Shown in pieces: positions 33,933-43,385 of a stretch of 64,000 bases of DNA. The notes beneath the pieces are model-generated. The model made no database searches and was not told the DNA's origin. It was given only the letters and a program-made list of their open reading frames with translations. Origin of the DNA: Paenibacillus sp. SYP-B4298 (GTDB taxonomy: Bacteria; Bacillota; Bacilli; Paenibacillales; Paenibacillaceae); assembly GCF_027627475.1 (NCBI RefSeq), contig NZ_CP115484.1, positions 5,407,001 to 5,471,000 of the forward strand, in the 5' to 3' direction. Every line of letters starts with the position of its first letter. Positions within the stretch are counted from its first letter, which is position 1. The position numbers and the translations under genes are program-made.

Positions 33933-36900
33933 CTACGCCAACTGAGCGGCAATCTGCGGGTCCTTGATCTTATAATCCTCTGCCAGCAGCATCACCTTGG
34001 ACATAATCTCGGCTGTGCGCGGGTCTTCATCAAGGAACGGCAGCAGGATGCGCCCGCGGTGCTGGCTATGAACCGGTACGATATGCAGCGCCCCGGCGGC
34101 TTGCTTGAAGGCATTGCCGCTGCCCAGGTGCACCGCATACTCTCCAAGACTGCCAGTAATATGCGCATAGTTGCCGTCCAGCCGTACATTATCCAGCTTG
34201 AGCAGACGCAGCGCCTCGCTTAGTATGACGCGGCGCATCTCCACCGTCGTCAGACTCGCTTCCGGATCGACGCCGCCGACATGGGCGATGCTGACCACCA
34301 GATCCATGTCACGCATGACCTCCGAGAAGAAGAGCGGCGGCACATCCTTCAAGGCAACCGGCTTATACGTCTTGCGGTCGTAGAACTGAATGGCCTCCAG
34401 CGTCGGTGCCTCTGTATCGGCCGGGGAGAACCAATCCGCCATCGCATAGAGACTGGCGATCAGATTATGCTCATAGCTTACCTTCTGCAAGCCTTCCTCG
34501 TAGCTTACCGTCCATTGGCGTTCCCGCAGCAGCGCGACCGTCTTTTTCGGTTGTACCTGATGACCCGCATAGCGCCGTGAGACGGTGCCGCTCTCCAGCT
34601 CATCCGCATTGGGCAAATATAGCTCGCGGAATAATTGCTTGAACGGCTGCTTGCCAGGCAGTGCCTGCTGTCCCTGCCCCTCCTGGAATTGAGCCTCCAT
34701 AGCCTCACGCTGATACAGAAGCCAGTTGCCGCTCTCGTACAGATGCAGCGGGTGAGCGATCTGCAGTGTGTCGGTCTCCTTCAGCACGCGCTCCACCGTC
34801 GTGGCTCCCGCTTCACCAGGCTGCAGAGAGCGCAGGCTGCGTTGCTCGGCATTCAGATAACCGAGCGCATCGCGGCAACGGAAGATGAGGGAACGAAGCA
34901 GCGGCGCCAGCACTGGATTAGGTGTCAGTCGAATGATCTCTTCGGCGGTAAACGCCGTACCTGTCACCATACATCGCTCCAGCTCCTGACGAGCACGGCG
35001 ATACTGCTCGGTCAGCTCGGTCTTCAGCTCCTTCAGCTTGACGACATGCTCATGCTTGTTCAGGCGTGATGGCAGCGATTTGAGCGGCTTGTCATTTTTG
35101 ATGGCAACAATGCTGCTCTGGCCTTCCTGGTCAATCTCCAGCCGCACCTTCAGACCGCTCTCCAGCTCCATATCCTCCAGATAAGGAGCAAGCTCATCCA
35201 GCTTGTCGGCCTCCAGATTCCACATCATCCGCGTAATATCTGCATATCCGGCGTTGCGCGCCAGATTGCCGAGTGCAATCTGGGCGGCTACGCTCTCGCT
35301 CGCCCGGCGTTGTGCGCCATATTGCTTGCTCTGCAGCAGGAACTTCTGAATGAAGGCATACCGATCCCGCAGGTCGCGATCTGCATCGGCTGTCAGCGGA
35401 ATCAGGCCGTAGGTGAGCAGATGATCCTTGTTCCGCTTGGCTTCAACGGACTGGCGCAGCTCCTCCAGCTCCAGCTTGCCGAGTACGGCGTCTGCAAATA
35501 GCTGCGAACGGCGGTGGTTGGCTCCGCCGGATATATATTTGGCGCAGTCATAGAGCAGATGGAACCGCTCCTCGCCCACAGCTCGATATGCCTCCTCGAA
35601 CCAGGCGATGTCGAAGGCCCCGTCATTGAACTCCTGCGGCGAGATCGGGGAATAGTGCGCCACGATGGTCTCCTTCTCCGCCGAGAAGCTTTCATTGATA
35701 TGAGCATGGAAATACCATGCTGCGCTGCGCAGCCCTGGCCAGCCCAGATGCTTCGCTACGATCTCCAGCCATTGCGGCGCATACATCGCCGCCTCCAGCA
35801 GCTTCTTCTCCGTTACGGGATAGTGCTCCAGCAGTTGGCTGAGCAGTTGCTCATCCTCCCCGGGTGCCGGATGGCAGTTCTTGATCAAGTAGCTGAACGT
35901 CTCCTTGCGTGTCGTCTGCCCGCCATAGCTGTAGATATAGCCACGAACGAAGGTATCCTGATCCATGGCGGACACGAGATGAACCCAATGCTCCATGCCC
36001 TCGATCTGCTGCAGCTTCATCGCCAGCGGGCTGACCTCAGTCGGCAGCTCGCCGCGTCCACGCTCGATCTCCACGATCCGGCTGGCAACCGTATTGCGAA
36101 GCTGCAGCAGCTCGGCATCCTCAGCAATGCCCTCTGTGCGCGGCGAGGTCAGATCGCGGAGCAGCATGAAGCGGTCTCTGCCCAGCATCACCTGGTAATA
36201 GATCTCCTGCGCATCGATCTGGCGCAGCTTGTACGCACGCAGATAATCCTGCAATCTCAGCAGAGGCGAGTGATCCTCGTCTCGGAACAGAGCGCTGTAT
36301 TGATAGGCCGACTGGAAAAAGCGCCTGAAGCTGTCGTCATCATGCACCCGGCTCTCCGCCATCGAGATCCATTGCTTCGCAAGGAGCTGCAGCAGCCCGG
36401 CATCGCTCTCCAGCCGATCGGCAGGCATCGCAGCGACTACAGCACCCCATACGCGCTCGGCGATGGCAAAGGTGTCGGCCTTAGGCGTGTCCATATAGGC
36501 CGCAGTGAGCAGCTCCTGTACCTGATTGCTGTAGCGTAGCTGCTCGATCCGCTCCTTCAGCTCCCCGATATATTCCAGCGGGTAGAGCTGCGCGATGAAT
36601 TGCTTGCGCCAGCCCTCCATCAGCGGCGTCTTGCGTAGCTGCTCGTAATCATACTGCTGACGATACAGGCCGAAGAAATGATCAAGCGTCATGCTCAGAT
36701 TCGGCAGTTGTATGATGAAGTGAAGCTGCAGCAGCTCCATGCTGTCCAGCCCGCTCTGCTGAAAGTACGCTTGCCATAGGTCATGCAGCGGATATTGCGC
36801 CAGCATCGGCATATCATGGCGCTGCGCGTAAGGAACGGTCTGGGCGAGCCGTGTGCCGATCAGCAGCGTATCCGAGTAGCCGCTGTAATACTCCACTTTG

Positions 36901-38954
36901 TATTCCACATCGCGATGCTCGTGTACCAGCGCATCCAGCTCGCTCAGGATGCGAGCCGCCTTGTCCAGCGGGAGCGTAAAGACATCCTGTGGCGCAAAGC
37001 CTGCCAGGTCGCGCTCCTTCGCAAGCAGCGGGCTGGTTCGGGATGGATCGAACAGGCCAAAGCCGTTGGCCCCTGTGTAGGCATGATCCACCTGCGTCAG
37101 CTTCTCCAGCAGTTGCCTCTCCTTGGCTGTCGGCGTTGCGATCCGTCCTGCCAGCGGCTTGAGCAGCGCATACTGCTCGCTGCGCTCCGGGTCGGAGGCG
37201 ATCTCGGTCAGCAGCTCCAGCGCACCCAGCCGCTGCAGCTCGCTCTTGGCACGCAGCAGCTTCTCCAGCGATCCGCCCAGCAGCTCGGTTGGCTGGGTCA
37301 GCAGGACTTGAATGACCTTCTGTCTCAGCGAGCCGGTCTTCAGCTTGAGCAGCGCCTCCATCTGCTCCAGCTCATCGCTTGTGAGCGCCAGCTCCGAAGC
37401 CTTGGTCAGCGCCAGCTCGCGCACCGGTATGCTCTTGTCGGACAGGCTGTCGAGGATGAACTGGCGTTGTGTGGGCTCGCTCGGCTGCTGCGCGAACTGG
37501 GCGAGCAGCTCTCCCCGCAGCTCGGAGCTGAGCCATTGCTTGAGCCCGATGATCTCAGCGATCCAGGCGGTATCCATGTCGTATGCGGCGAGATAGAGCA
37601 TCTTCCGTACAATATCGTCGTGTCCGATCTGATAATGTACGAAGTCCAGCACTCGCGATGCGCCCCCGGCCCCGCCTGCATGGATATACTGCAGCATGTT
37701 GCGGAACAAGTCAAAATCACGCCGCCGCTCCGCCTTGTCCACAAGCTCTGTCAGCGGGATGACCTGTAGCTGCTTCTCATGCTCGCCGTCGACAAATGTC
37801 CAATTCCAACTGTAACTCGCGTCATAGTTCCGCACGATCCAGTGAAGCAGTTCGGCATCGGCTGCATCCAGATGGCCACGGGCGATATTCAGGCGCAGCG
37901 AGCTGTTCTGGCTGCTTGCCAGCACATATTGCGCTACAATCTGCTGATAGACTTCTCCTTCATTCATGATGCGTACTATTGGCTCTGCAATATGCTGTTC
38001 TTCCTCTACAGCCGTTGCCCACAGGCTCAGAAATAGCTTGTTCGCGTTGTCCTCCTGCAGCCAGGAGGCGCGAGCTTGCCGATTCGTCAGCGCCTCGTGA
38101 GCCTGCTCGATGAGCTGCGCGGTGACGCGCTGCTGCGCCGATTCAATCCCGAGCCCTGTCCATACAGCCAATCCCCTGACGACGGAGCTGAATCGGATCA
38201 GGTTGTGATCGATAATGACACGCAGCATATAGATGAAGGCCTCGATCGTTCCTTCATCCATACGCTCTACGATGCTCTGGCGCAGACCCTCCTGCAGCCT
38301 TGCTGCAACGAGCAGCTCGCCGATCATCTGATGAGCATCCTCGCGGTCGCTCATCAGCATCCCCTTAATCATCTCGTTTCCGAGCAGCGCGGTCTGGTTG
38401 TCACCATAGATAATCTCTCTCAATGCAGCCATCGTCTGCTCATCGCCGCTGTCCAGCGCATAGGCGATGCAATCGGGGATAACGCCGCGAATCTCGTACA
38501 TATAATCACGGCCTGTCTCTCTGTCCTGCAGATAGTCGAGGAGGACGAACTGATGCAGCTCCATGCGGAACAGCTCCACCAGCTTGCGCACTACCCGCGG
38601 GATGTGCGGCTCCACTGCTGCGGTGCGGTAAGGCCTGCGAGCGTAAGAGACGCTGTGGGGGAAGCGTGCTGCCCGCTGGACGATGTAGCGGAAGCGGTCG
38701 CCCAGCAGCTCACTGCCTAACTGCTCCGCAGCCTCCTGCAGCGGCTTGAAGTAGGCCGGGAAAGTCGCATTCTCCTGGGCGTGCTCTGATAGCAGACTCA
38801 CGATGCCCTGGAAGGGCTTCTCCTGCTCGCCGAAATGCCGCAGCTCTAATAACTCGCTAATATATTGTGCAAGCAACTGCTGCTCTTGAGACAGCTCACT
38901 GCCCCTCTGGCGCAGCCTATCTGTATAGTGTTGAACCTTCTCTATAGAATTCAT
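33933..38954 (-). CDS. DUF4132 (MolR-like) giant protein
   Basis: This 1673-residue cytosolic protein is mostly helical with a DUF4132-type C-terminal region (about 1490-1600): WFSPADTEAPTLEAIQFYDR, PLFFSEVMRDMDLVVSIAHV and the closing GGVDPEASLTTVEMR block. The large middle part resembles HEAT-like helical repeats, and the N-terminal third carries DUF5724-like features. There is no signal, membrane helix or nucleotide-binding motif. The founding relatives are E. coli MolR/YehI; their biochemical role is not settled, and MolR-type proteins are often found with MoxR/WGR or other conflict-type partners. ATG follows AGGAGGAGG, 21 bp after a small upstream gene with which it forms an operon. Confidence 0.9.
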   Translation of the reverse strand: MNSIEKVQHYTDRLRQRGSELSQEQQLLAQYISELLELRHFGEQEKPFQGIVSLLSEHAQENATFPAYFKPLQEAAEQLGSELLGDRFRYIVQRAARFPHSVSYARRPYRTAAVEPHIPRVVRKLVELFRMELHQFVLLDYLQDRETGRDYMYEIRGVIPDCIAYALDSGDEQTMAALREIIYGDNQTALLGNEMIKGMLMSDREDAHQMIGELLVAARLQEGLRQSIVERMDEGTIEAFIYMLRVIIDHNLIRFSSVVRGLAVWTGLGIESAQQRVTAQLIEQAHEALTNRQARASWLQEDNANKLFLSLWATAVEEEQHIAEPIVRIMNEGEVYQQIVAQYVLASSQNSSLRLNIARGHLDAADAELLHWIVRNYDASYSWNWTFVDGEHEKQLQVIPLTELVDKAERRRDFDLFRNMLQYIHAGGAGGASRVLDFVHYQIGHDDIVRKMLYLAAYDMDTAWIAEIIGLKQWLSSELRGELLAQFAQQPSEPTQRQFILDSLSDKSIPVRELALTKASELALTSDELEQMEALLKLKTGSLRQKVIQVLLTQPTELLGGSLEKLLRAKSELQRLGALELLTEIASDPERSEQYALLKPLAGRIATPTAKERQLLEKLTQVDHAYTGANGFGLFDPSRTSPLLAKERDLAGFAPQDVFTLPLDKAARILSELDALVHEHRDVEYKVEYYSGYSDTLLIGTRLAQTVPYAQRHDMPMLAQYPLHDLWQAYFQQSGLDSMELLQLHFIIQLPNLSMTLDHFFGLYRQQYDYEQLRKTPLMEGWRKQFIAQLYPLEYIGELKERIEQLRYSNQVQELLTAAYMDTPKADTFAIAERVWGAVVAAMPADRLESDAGLLQLLAKQWISMAESRVHDDDSFRRFFQSAYQYSALFRDEDHSPLLRLQDYLRAYKLRQIDAQEIYYQVMLGRDRFMLLRDLTSPRTEGIAEDAELLQLRNTVASRIVEIERGRGELPTEVSPLAMKLQQIEGMEHWVHLVSAMDQDTFVRGYIYSYGGQTTRKETFSYLIKNCHPAPGEDEQLLSQLLEHYPVTEKKLLEAAMYAPQWLEIVAKHLGWPGLRSAAWYFHAHINESFSAEKETIVAHYSPISPQEFNDGAFDIAWFEEAYRAVGEERFHLLYDCAKYISGGANHRRSQLFADAVLGKLELEELRQSVEAKRNKDHLLTYGLIPLTADADRDLRDRYAFIQKFLLQSKQYGAQRRASESVAAQIALGNLARNAGYADITRMMWNLEADKLDELAPYLEDMELESGLKVRLEIDQEGQSSIVAIKNDKPLKSLPSRLNKHEHVVKLKELKTELTEQYRRARQELERCMVTGTAFTAEEIIRLTPNPVLAPLLRSLIFRCRDALGYLNAEQRSLRSLQPGEAGATTVERVLKETDTLQIAHPLHLYESGNWLLYQREAMEAQFQEGQGQQALPGKQPFKQLFRELYLPNADELESGTVSRRYAGHQVQPKKTVALLRERQWTVSYEEGLQKVSYEHNLIASLYAMADWFSPADTEAPTLEAIQFYDRKTYKPVALKDVPPLFFSEVMRDMDLVVSIAHVGGVDPEASLTTVEMRRVILSEALRLLKLDNVRLDGNYAHITGSLGEYAVHLGSGNAFKQAAGALHIVPVHSQHRGRILLPFLDEDPRTAEIMSKVMLLAEDYKIKDPQIAAQLA

Positions 38955-38975
38955 TAGATGTCCTCCTCCTGCGGT

Positions 38976-39395
38976 CTACCACATGCGTCCAGCCAGCATG
39001 GTGAACCGGATAAATACCAGCTCAGCCCCGTCATTCAGCGCCAGCGGCGCGTCCAATTCGCGAATGTCCTCGTCGTCGACAAATACCTTATATAGCCCGT
39101 CCTCATAGGCGGTCATAGCGGTCTCCAGCGCCCGTTCCAGATCGGGCAGCTCCTGATGATAGAGCGCTCCGAAGCTGACTCTGCCCGCCGCGGCCTGGGC
39201 ATCCAGGTCCTCCGGCATCAGGCAGGCCAGCAGCTCCTGCTCGCCTTGCCGCTCCTCCAGCGATGTGAGCTGCGAAGCGACCATATATCTGATCAGCTCT
39301 CTAAGCGTGCCGGGCACATCGGGCAGTGCAACAGGGTGCTTGGCTAGCGACGGCTTGCGTTTGCCCAGGCTTTTGACGGTTACCCATACGTTCAT
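38976..39395 (-). CDS. Small partner of DUF4132 protein, possible beta-grasp fold
   Basis: This 139-residue protein has a GGAGGAGG site 7 bp before its ATG and ends 21 bp before the DUF4132 gene. The beginning MNVWVTVKSLGKRK and the end (VFVDDEDIRELDAPLAL, then DGAELVFIRFTMLAGRMW) have the strand order of ubiquitin-like beta-grasp proteins: a first hairpin, a helix (TLRELIRYMVASQ) and a final hydrophobic strand. I do not recognise a named family. The C-terminus is not a di-glycine. It is likely a binding partner or regulator of the giant protein; fold and role are inference only. Confidence 0.85.
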   Translation of the reverse strand: MNVWVTVKSLGKRKPSLAKHPVALPDVPGTLRELIRYMVASQLTSLEERQGEQELLACLMPEDLDAQAAAGRVSFGALYHQELPDLERALETAMTAYEDGLYKVFVDDEDIRELDAPLALNDGAELVFIRFTMLAGRMW

Positions 39396-39798
39396 AGCGT
39401 GGCCTCCTCCATTGCTTGCAGGGCATACGTAAAGAATCTAAAAGCTGCCCAGACTGGTTAACGTTAGACATAATACGTACATATGTGCCCATTAATTCTA
39501 TCTTAAACGATATGCTACTTGTAAACATGGGTCTTTTTACATGTTTTTTGCAGGTCGAAGCAGTCGTAGACGGTGGAAGTCTCATAGAAACTAAGGGAAG
39601 AGCCGCTCGGAGCAAAAAAGTATAAGCCCTGCAAAAGAATCCAAGCCCCGCAGGCCGCGGCTAGAATGCCGAATGCCAGTCTGTGCAAGAAAGTCACATT
39701 GTCGGTAAAATGAATGCCCTCTACAATAGTTGCCAAGCAGTGGGTGTCTAAGCGGCATATAGACAAATCCAAATGAAGTGTAAGGGGTGTGAGGCAAC
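39396..39798. promoter_or_regulatory. Divergent control region with sigma-A promoter for the pectin locus
   Basis: The region separates the DUF4132 operon from the GH106-like gene. A plausible plus-strand promoter is TTGTCG (39699-39704), 17 bp, TACAAT (39722-39727), leaving a leader of about 65 nt. The left 130 bp are AT-rich and should hold the minus-strand promoter. No cre-like site was found in the leader. Confidence 0.5.
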
Positions 39799-42300
39799 AT
39801 GGACAGGATCGACATGGGCAAATTCCAATCGCCAGCTATGCAATACCGTATCCATCCGTTCTGGTTCTGGAACGGTGAGATGGACGATGAGCAGATTCGC
39901 CATCAGATAGAGGAGATGAAGGATAAAGGGGTGGGCGGCTTCTTCCTATGCGCCCGTCAGGGGCTGACGATCCCGTATTTGTCACAAGCCTGGTTCGATA
40001 AGGTGCGGCTGGCGGTAGAGCATGCTGCCGCCAGGGAAATGCATGTCTGGCTATACGATGAGTACCCGTATCCGAGCGGCATCGCAGGCGGGGAGGTCAT
40101 CCTGGAGCACCCGGATGCCAAGCATGTAACGCTGGAGCATCGTCTCGTGCGGGCGAGGGACGGGGAGCGTATCGATCTGGAGCTGCCCTGGGGACGAATT
40201 CTATACGCCAAGGCTGCTCCGGTGCGGGCGGATGGAACCATCGACTGGGAGCTTGCTTGCGATGTCAGGCACTGCATCGGCAACCATCAGGCTGATCCGC
40301 TATTCCAGAAGACCGGACTGACGACCTACACGCAAAAGCGCTTTTTCACCTATCGCACCGTATACCGGCTGCAATGGGAGGCGCCTGCCGGGGAGTGGGC
40401 GCTGCTGGTATTTCAGGAGCAAGAGCTGGACGACTTCAAATATTACGGCACCTTCGTTGACCCGTGCAACCGCGAGGCGATGAGTACTTTCATTCGGCTG
40501 ACGCATGACAAATATGTGCCCGCCGTCGGAGATTATTTTGGAGCAACGGTGAAAGGGATGTTCACGGATGAGATTGCGCTGCTTGGGCGCATGCCGTGGT
40601 CGCGGCACATCGCAGCCTTCTTCCGCGAACGCTGCGGCTATCCGCTCACTGATCGGCTGCATGCGCTTGTCGACCGTACAGCGGCGGATGCGGCCAAGGT
40701 TCGTTACGACTACTATCAGACTATTCATCTGCTGCTGCGCAGCTCGTATCATCAGCAGGTTCATGACTGGTGCGAGGGTCAGGGGCTGGAGTATGTGGCG
40801 GAGGTACCCGTTGTGCGCATGGCTACCCAAACCTATAGCCATGTGCCGGGAGGCGACTCGGCACATGAGAAGCTGGGACGGTCGCTGGACTGGAGCCTGC
40901 GCCGCTATTTCACCTCGATGCGGGAGAATCCGAAGATGATCAGCTCGCTATCCCGGCAGCTTGGACGCGAGCGTAATCTGGTGGAGTGCTTCCATAGTGT
41001 AGGCTGGTCGATGACGCTGCAGGACGCACGCTGGATGGTCGATCGGCTCGCTGCGCTGGGGACGAATTTTTATAATTTTCACGCCTTCTATTATACGATG
41101 GACGCGCTCGCCAAGCATGATGCCCCGCCGTCGCAGTTTATTCAGAATCCATACTGGGCGCACTTCCGCACACTGGCCGACTATACGGGACGACTGAGCT
41201 ATATCATGTCGCAGGGGCGCGCCCACATTCGCATCGCCTATCTTGATCCGACGACCACGCTCTGGAGCTTCATGGCGAACCCGTTTCAGGGATTCCGGTT
41301 CGGCGGGGCCGATGGGCCGGACGAGCAGAGGCTGCAGCAGCTTCGTGATGACTGGATGAATATCGGCATACAGTTGCTGCGCAGTCGCCTGGATTACGAC
41401 CACCTTGACCCGGAGCTGTTGGCGGATGCTCATCCGCAGGATGGGCTGCTTCGCATCGGGCAAGCTGAGTATTCTGTTATCGTGCTTCCGCCGCTAACGA
41501 ATCTGGAGGGGGCGGCATGGCGGATGCTCCAGCGCTTCAAGGCATGCGGCGGCACCATCATCGCTCTTGGCCTACTCCCCCATGAATCGTTGGGGAACGG
41601 CAGCCCGTGCGGTGAGGAGGCGCTCCAGTTGTTCGGCGCGCCATCGTCTGCACAGCTAGACTACTGGAGCGGGCAAGGCAACGCGGCAACACCCGTCGGG
41701 TCGGCTGACGCGGTGGTGGAGCAGCCGCTCTATCAGAGCGGCTGCGCATACTATCTGCCGTATGCGGCCGGGGATACTGCGAGGGTATGGCCGCATCTGG
41801 AGCGGCTGCTGGAACGGGTGTCGCCGCCTGCGGTACGACTGCGGTTGGCAGATGATCCGCAGTCGCTGCTGATGCAGACACGTGTGCTGCATGCCAGTGA
41901 AGCGGCTGTGTTTGTGACGAATCAAGAGGGCGGGGCGCAGGACGGGCTGTTGGAGCTGGAGCTGGCGCAGCTTCTGAACATCAGCGAAGCTGCTGCGGCG
42001 CAGGCACAGGTGCTGGAGCTGTGCCTGGAGACGGGCAGCGCATGGCTGCTGCCCGAGGCGGCGCAGGTCGCTGGCTCAGCGTGCTGGCGCGTGCCGCTGC
42101 GGCTGGAGCCTTACGCGGCGCGGCTGCTGCTGGTGCGGCTGCCCGCGGCGCAGCCAGAGGGCGCAGCGCCGCCGCCCGGGGCTCGCGCGCCATCGCCGCT
42201 GGCGGCGACACGCCCGCGGCACAGGCTTCGCCCGCGGCACAGGCTTCGCCCGCGGCACAGGCTTCGCCCGCGGCACCCGCTTCGCCTGCGGCACCCGTAG
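39799..42300 (+). CDS. GH106-like glycoside hydrolase, N-terminal part (frameshifted gene)
   Basis: The first 790 residues match the large GH106/alpha-L-rhamnosidase-like group: IHPFWFWNGEMDDEQIRHQI, GVGGFFLCARQGL, VWLYDEYPYPSG, MFTDEIALLGRMPW and RNLVECFHSVGWSM. The acidic residues in TDE and ECF are candidate catalytic or metal ligands. No signal peptide is present, so the enzyme should act in the cytosol on imported oligosaccharides. The frame derails in a tandem 18-bp repeat: after PLAAT it turns into an RPRHRL-type repeat and stops at 42300. The missing C-terminal domains continue in the -1 frame to 43385. Either the gene is truly broken, or one base is missing in this GC-rich repeat. 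Confidence 0.8.
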   Translation: MDRIDMGKFQSPAMQYRIHPFWFWNGEMDDEQIRHQIEEMKDKGVGGFFLCARQGLTIPYLSQAWFDKVRLAVEHAAAREMHVWLYDEYPYPSGIAGGEVILEHPDAKHVTLEHRLVRARDGERIDLELPWGRILYAKAAPVRADGTIDWELACDVRHCIGNHQADPLFQKTGLTTYTQKRFFTYRTVYRLQWEAPAGEWALLVFQEQELDDFKYYGTFVDPCNREAMSTFIRLTHDKYVPAVGDYFGATVKGMFTDEIALLGRMPWSRHIAAFFRERCGYPLTDRLHALVDRTAADAAKVRYDYYQTIHLLLRSSYHQQVHDWCEGQGLEYVAEVPVVRMATQTYSHVPGGDSAHEKLGRSLDWSLRRYFTSMRENPKMISSLSRQLGRERNLVECFHSVGWSMTLQDARWMVDRLAALGTNFYNFHAFYYTMDALAKHDAPPSQFIQNPYWAHFRTLADYTGRLSYIMSQGRAHIRIAYLDPTTTLWSFMANPFQGFRFGGADGPDEQRLQQLRDDWMNIGIQLLRSRLDYDHLDPELLADAHPQDGLLRIGQAEYSVIVLPPLTNLEGAAWRMLQRFKACGGTIIALGLLPHESLGNGSPCGEEALQLFGAPSSAQLDYWSGQGNAATPVGSADAVVEQPLYQSGCAYYLPYAAGDTARVWPHLERLLERVSPPAVRLRLADDPQSLLMQTRVLHASEAAVFVTNQEGGAQDGLLELELAQLLNISEAAAAQAQVLELCLETGSAWLLPEAAQVAGSACWRVPLRLEPYAARLLLVRLPAAQPEGAAPPPGARAPSPLAATRPRHRLRPRHRLRPRHRLRPRHPLRLRHP

Positions 42301-43385
42301 CTGCCGCCCCGCACAGCTTCGCCCGCGGCAGCTCGCCCGCTCCGCAGTCGCTCGCGAGCACAGCCGCGACTCAGCCCGCGGCACCCGCTCAGCCGCTCGC
42401 GCTTGCGGCTACTGCGCCCGCCACTGCGCTGTCCCGCTCCGCAGGCGCGGCATTGCCGCTTGCCGCGCCCGCGGCTGAGCGGCTGCGCTTGTCGGCGCAG
42501 GGCAACTGGGCGCTTGCCCCGCGGCAGGGCAACATCCTGCGGCTCGGCGAGTTCGAGCTGCAATGGCGCACGCCGCAGGGTCTCGTCGGCCCATGGAGGG
42601 TGCCAGCGAAGACCTTCATCGACCAGTGCTCCGACCTGGAGGCGCAGTTCCCTGCGGTCTTCAGCCAAACCTTCGGCACACCGATGAAGATGGGGCTGCG
42701 TTACCCGCTTGAGTGCATCTATACCGTGTCCTTCGAGATCACGCAGCTACCTGAAGCGTGTACGCTCGTTATGGATCGGCAGGCGATCGCCGGGGAGGGC
42801 GTCATCTACATTAATGGTCACGCCATTCTTGATGAGCAGCTCCAGCCGCATCGTGTCTATGACTACCGCAACATGGGGTGTCCGATCGGTCAATATCTGG
42901 TACTCGGGAGCAATGAGCTGCGGGTGGAGATGACGATCCGTCAGGACTTCGAAGGGGTCATTGACCCGCTCTATCTGCAAGGCGAGTTCGGTGTGGAGCT
43001 GACGCCGGGGGGAAGCCCCAGACTGACGGCCGCTCCCCGTACTGCCGATGGCCTGCGCGGTGGCGTAGTGGCGGGCTACCCGTACTACGCGGGGAGTCTC
43101 TCTTATAGCCGCGGCCTCCATCTGGAGCGTCTGCCCGAGACGGCAAGGTTCGAGCTGGAGTTCAGCGACTGGGATGCTCATTTCCATGAGTGCTGCGAGG
43201 TGATCGTCAATGGACATTCGCTCGGTGTTCGGCCCTGGACGCCATACCGTTGGCAAGGCGAGACAGCATGGCTCCGTGCAGGAGACAATGAGCTGGAGGT
43301 GATCGTCACCGGCACGTTGGCTGCTATGCTTGACGGCAATGTGTTCAATTATGCCAGCCATAGCGTGCAGTCTGTCCAAGGCTAG
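42021..43385 (+). CDS. GH106-like glycoside hydrolase, C-terminal part (frame-shifted continuation)
   Basis: This open frame carries what should be the C-terminus of the preceding enzyme. From about 42211 it continues the Ala/Pro/Ser linker (TPAAQASPAAQ pattern), then two beta-sandwich domains with typical galactose-binding-like strands: WRVPAKTFIDQCSDLEAQFP, VIYINGHAILDEQLQ, YDYRNMGCPIGQYLVLGSN and VNGHSLGVRPWTPYRW. There is no ribosome site at its GTG (42021), and the first 60 residues before the linker are low-complexity Ala/Gly/Arg, so independent translation is unlikely. Rejoining both parts by one added base near 42208-42212 would give a protein of about 1,195 residues, a usual length for the family. 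Confidence 0.7.
   Translation: MPGDGQRMAAARGGAGRWLSVLARAAAAGALRGAAAAGAAARGAARGRSAAARGSRAIAAGGDTPAAQASPAAQASPAAQASPAAPASPAAPVAAAPHSFARGSSPAPQSLASTAATQPAAPAQPLALAATAPATALSRSAGAALPLAAPAAERLRLSAQGNWALAPRQGNILRLGEFELQWRTPQGLVGPWRVPAKTFIDQCSDLEAQFPAVFSQTFGTPMKMGLRYPLECIYTVSFEITQLPEACTLVMDRQAIAGEGVIYINGHAILDEQLQPHRVYDYRNMGCPIGQYLVLGSNELRVEMTIRQDFEGVIDPLYLQGEFGVELTPGGSPRLTAAPRTADGLRGGVVAGYPYYAGSLSYSRGLHLERLPETARFELEFSDWDAHFHECCEVIVNGHSLGVRPWTPYRWQGETAWLRAGDNELEVIVTGTLAAMLDGNVFNYASHSVQSVQG
42213..42300 (+). repeat. 18-bp tandem repeat (about 4.5 copies) at the frameshift
   Basis: Units of 18 bp (CCCGCGGCACAGGCTTCG) run at 42213-42230, 42231-42248 and 42249-42266 unchanged. They are followed by a variant at 42267-42284 (last third altered) and a partial unit. 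In the intended frame each encodes SPAAQA, a Pro/Ala linker between catalytic and beta-sandwich parts. Confidence 0.9.

Noticed and set aside
35514-36539. 341-codon plus-strand frame within the DUF4132 gene
   Set aside because: It is an antisense shadow in a GC-rich gene: composition is Leu/Arg/Gln/His-skewed and no start signal exists.
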